Shown here in pieces: positions 62,233-64,000 of a stretch of DNA of 64,000 nucleotides. Source of the DNA: Trichaptum fuscoviolaceum (lineage: Eukaryota; Basidiomycota; Agaricomycetes; Hymenochaetales; Trichaptaceae); contig CAJSYZ010000005.1 in the NCBI GenBank assembly GCA_910574455.1, positions 3,782,001 through 3,846,000 on the forward strand, written 5' to 3'. The notes beneath the pieces were generated by a model, which was given only the letters and a program-made list of their open reading frames with translations, was not told where the DNA came from and made no database searches. Position 1 is the stretch's first letter. Each line of letters opens with the position of its first letter. Position numbers and translations under genes: made by a program.

Positions 62233-64000
62233 TTAAATGCGCGCGACTTTCTTCGGTCTGCCGGGTCTGCGGTGAAGAGGACTCGTTGTAAACGGCCCAT
62301 TCAAGATCGTAGCCTGTGCGTCGATGGGCCCAGGAAGACTCCGCAGTGCCGAGGAAGAGGCAGCAGAAGGCGGTAACGACCCGCCATTATAAGTAGCATA
62401 ATCGTAGGCCTGATTGATAATATTCAGATCCATATCAGAGGGTTGCTGATGCACCCATTGCAGCTCCTGTCTACGAGCCTCCGCAGCAAGAGAAGCAAGA
62501 GGGTTGTTCGGGTCACGATTGTCTTCATTCATCCTGGAAATTGGATCCTCGACATCCATCGCACCATCCACCTCTTGCTCGTCGTCACCCGTATTTTGAT
62601 CGCGGGACAGTCGCGGCCTGCCTCTCCCGCGCTTCGGCTTCCTGCCCCTTTTAGCCTTAGAGTAAGACGGCCCCGCGATAGGCGACATAGGATCTTCTTC
62701 ATACTCGTCCGCTCCATCTTTAGTAGCTTCGTCAACTCCGTCGACCGTGTGCGCAGAGCGTGGTTTACGCACGCGCATGCCACGACGCGACTCGGTCGGG
62801 AACACACAGCGCAGCCCACGGCGTATGCATTGACTGTCAAGATAATTAGTAAACAGGTCATACTAGTAAAAGAGAAGCAAGGTCACATACTTGCACGTCT
62901 TATCTTCGCCTGTACCCACACCACAAGCTATCTTGCGATTCCGGCAGAAATGGCACGCCATCTTCGGGGGTGCCTTCTTCTCCGTGCTCAACTTCAAACG
63001 TTTACCAGTAGTTCCACCTTCTGCATCGTCTCCTAAGCCAGGTAAACGTAAGCCAAGACCTGGCCCAAGTGACCCGCCCTCTGGGAATCCGTAGCCATCA
63101 CCTTGCTCGGAGGGCTCTTCGAGGGACTCCAGGTCTTTCTTAGTAAGAGGCTGGAGCTCTGGGCGGTTCTCTGTGCTAGATCCCGGTCGATCTACCGGCA
63201 TTGAGAGGTGCTGCAGATGCTCACCGTCCTGACAAGTCTCAGTCCCGCTCACCACTTTAGCATTCGCTTCATCATCCATCACCTCCTCCTTGATCACCTG
63301 AGTCTTAAACCTTTCATCTGGGTTTGGATCCACAAGCGCATGCCACTTCTCTCCCCTCACTTTCAGTGGATGGGGTCGAATGTCCTGCAAGAGTGGGTTG
63401 TCACCCATCCGCGCGCCTGGAGGCTTGTACCAGGGTACGTTATCTGGGTTGGGCTCCGCGTCGTCAGGAAGGTAGGACCGCCCATCATACGCTTCACTGA
63501 AGGCACCACCGAGTCCTGAAACATGATGCGGAAGGTGCCCGTCGTGACGGATAATGGGACGCAGTCGGGAAGCGAGTGGACCATCTTCGGTGGGCAAAGT
63601 TTTATCTTCTGTTGAGGAAAGAGTTGTGTCGAAGGGTACATTTTCTCGGTTAGATTCAAGATTGGAGGTAGAGGCGGTGGGTTCATCGATGAGAGACGGG
63701 TCAGCAGTACTTGAGGGTACCGAAACGAGGGGAATCTGCGAAGATGAGGCATGGGCAGCATTCCGCGGGAACGGCGCATCGGAAGGCGTGACGGCTTCAT
63801 CTGGTGTGTTCGAGGAGATAGGCGATACAAGCTGTCGCTGTTGCTGTTGCTCACCAACTTCCTCTATCGACGGCCCGTTCCAAGATGGCGCCGCTGTTGA
63901 GGGCTGAGCCCATAAACCCGGTTGTGCAGGGGTCCATTCAGACTCATCAAGTGGTTTCGTCCAAAACTCAGGATCCACAGATGGGGGTTCTTCCAGATTT
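62233..64000 (-). CDS. Zn2Cys6 regulator with AT-hooks (5' end outside window)
   Basis: Exon 62891-64000 (open past the window edge) and exon 62233-62833, joined over a 57-nt intron (62834-62890, GTATGT...GACAG). The intron lies inside the zinc cluster. The spliced cluster is MACHFCRNRKIACGVG, then TGEDKTCNQCIRRGLRCVFP, with all six cysteines. The upstream part is acidic, Pro/Ser-rich and disordered. It includes a conserved-looking block (NPLLQDIRPHPLKVRGEKWH). Downstream are the AT-hook-like KRGRKPKRGRGRPRLS and, at the C-terminus, HRRPGRPKKVARI. It is likely a DNA-binding transcription factor. The cluster sits late in the protein, unlike the usual N-terminal position, and no fungal-specific TF domain follows. 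The first in-window ATG is internal, so the start lies to the right. Confidence 0.82.

Overview
This window looks like a fungal chromosome segment, most likely from an agaricomycete basidiomycete. Host genes carry many 48-70 nt GT-AG introns with CTAAT/CTAAC-like branch sites. They encode fungal families: FAS1, Vps3844/DUF3844, Zn2Cys6 regulators and an aminopeptidase P. The repeats are chromodomain Ty3/Gypsy retrotransposons of the kind common in mushrooms. No bacterial features, rRNA, convincing tRNA or CRISPR were seen.

Layout. Positions 1-744 hold the RNase H end of a LINE-type element. Positions 2.1-2.5 kb hold a frameshifted relic of the splicing-associated ES2/DGCR14 gene. From 3.3 to 44.07 kb runs one large nest of LTR retrotransposons. 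The host of the nest is an old minus-strand element, here called A. Its 5' LTR is at 43503-44072, its 3' end is lost near 3320, and it is cut into five pieces. Element B (5239-11943, minus, TSD ACCAC) sits in the RT region of A. Three copies of a 9.7-kb element C sit in the gag region of A: C1 13189-22888 (+, TSD GGGGG), C2 23191-32895 (+, TSD GATGG) and C3 33671-43369 (-, TSD CTCCG). B's LTRs differ at about a dozen sites. All six C LTRs are 468 bp and look identical, so the order is A, then B, then C.

Element C is the most interesting object. It has the usual gag and pol (protease, RT, RNase H, integrase, chromodomain). It also has about 1.8 kb of ATG-poor overlapping frames before gag, including an integrase-like H2C2 zinc domain, and two further ORFs after pol. 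The two later ORFs lie in the pol frame and are separated from it only by single stop codons; the second ends in a Cys/His zinc-knuckle region. Gag ends on an A AAT TTT slippery site directly followed by TGA. In A, B and C alike, an 11-12 nt sequence just inside the 5' LTR is complementary to an LTR segment 33-36 nt downstream of a TATA-like box. This is the arrangement expected for Tf1-style self-primed reverse transcription.

From 45.6 kb on, ordinary genes resume: a secreted FAS1 protein with a large Pro/His-rich insertion (45592-48294), a Vps3844/DUF3844 ER membrane protein (48564-49804), a SAM-dependent methyltransferase (52347-53302), an aminopeptidase P with a long disordered N-terminal extension (54862-58067), a Zn2Cys6 remnant next to an A-like LTR fragment (61024-61690), and a Zn2Cys6/AT-hook regulator running off the right edge (62233-64000). 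Exon boundaries were placed by eye from splice motifs and frame continuity.
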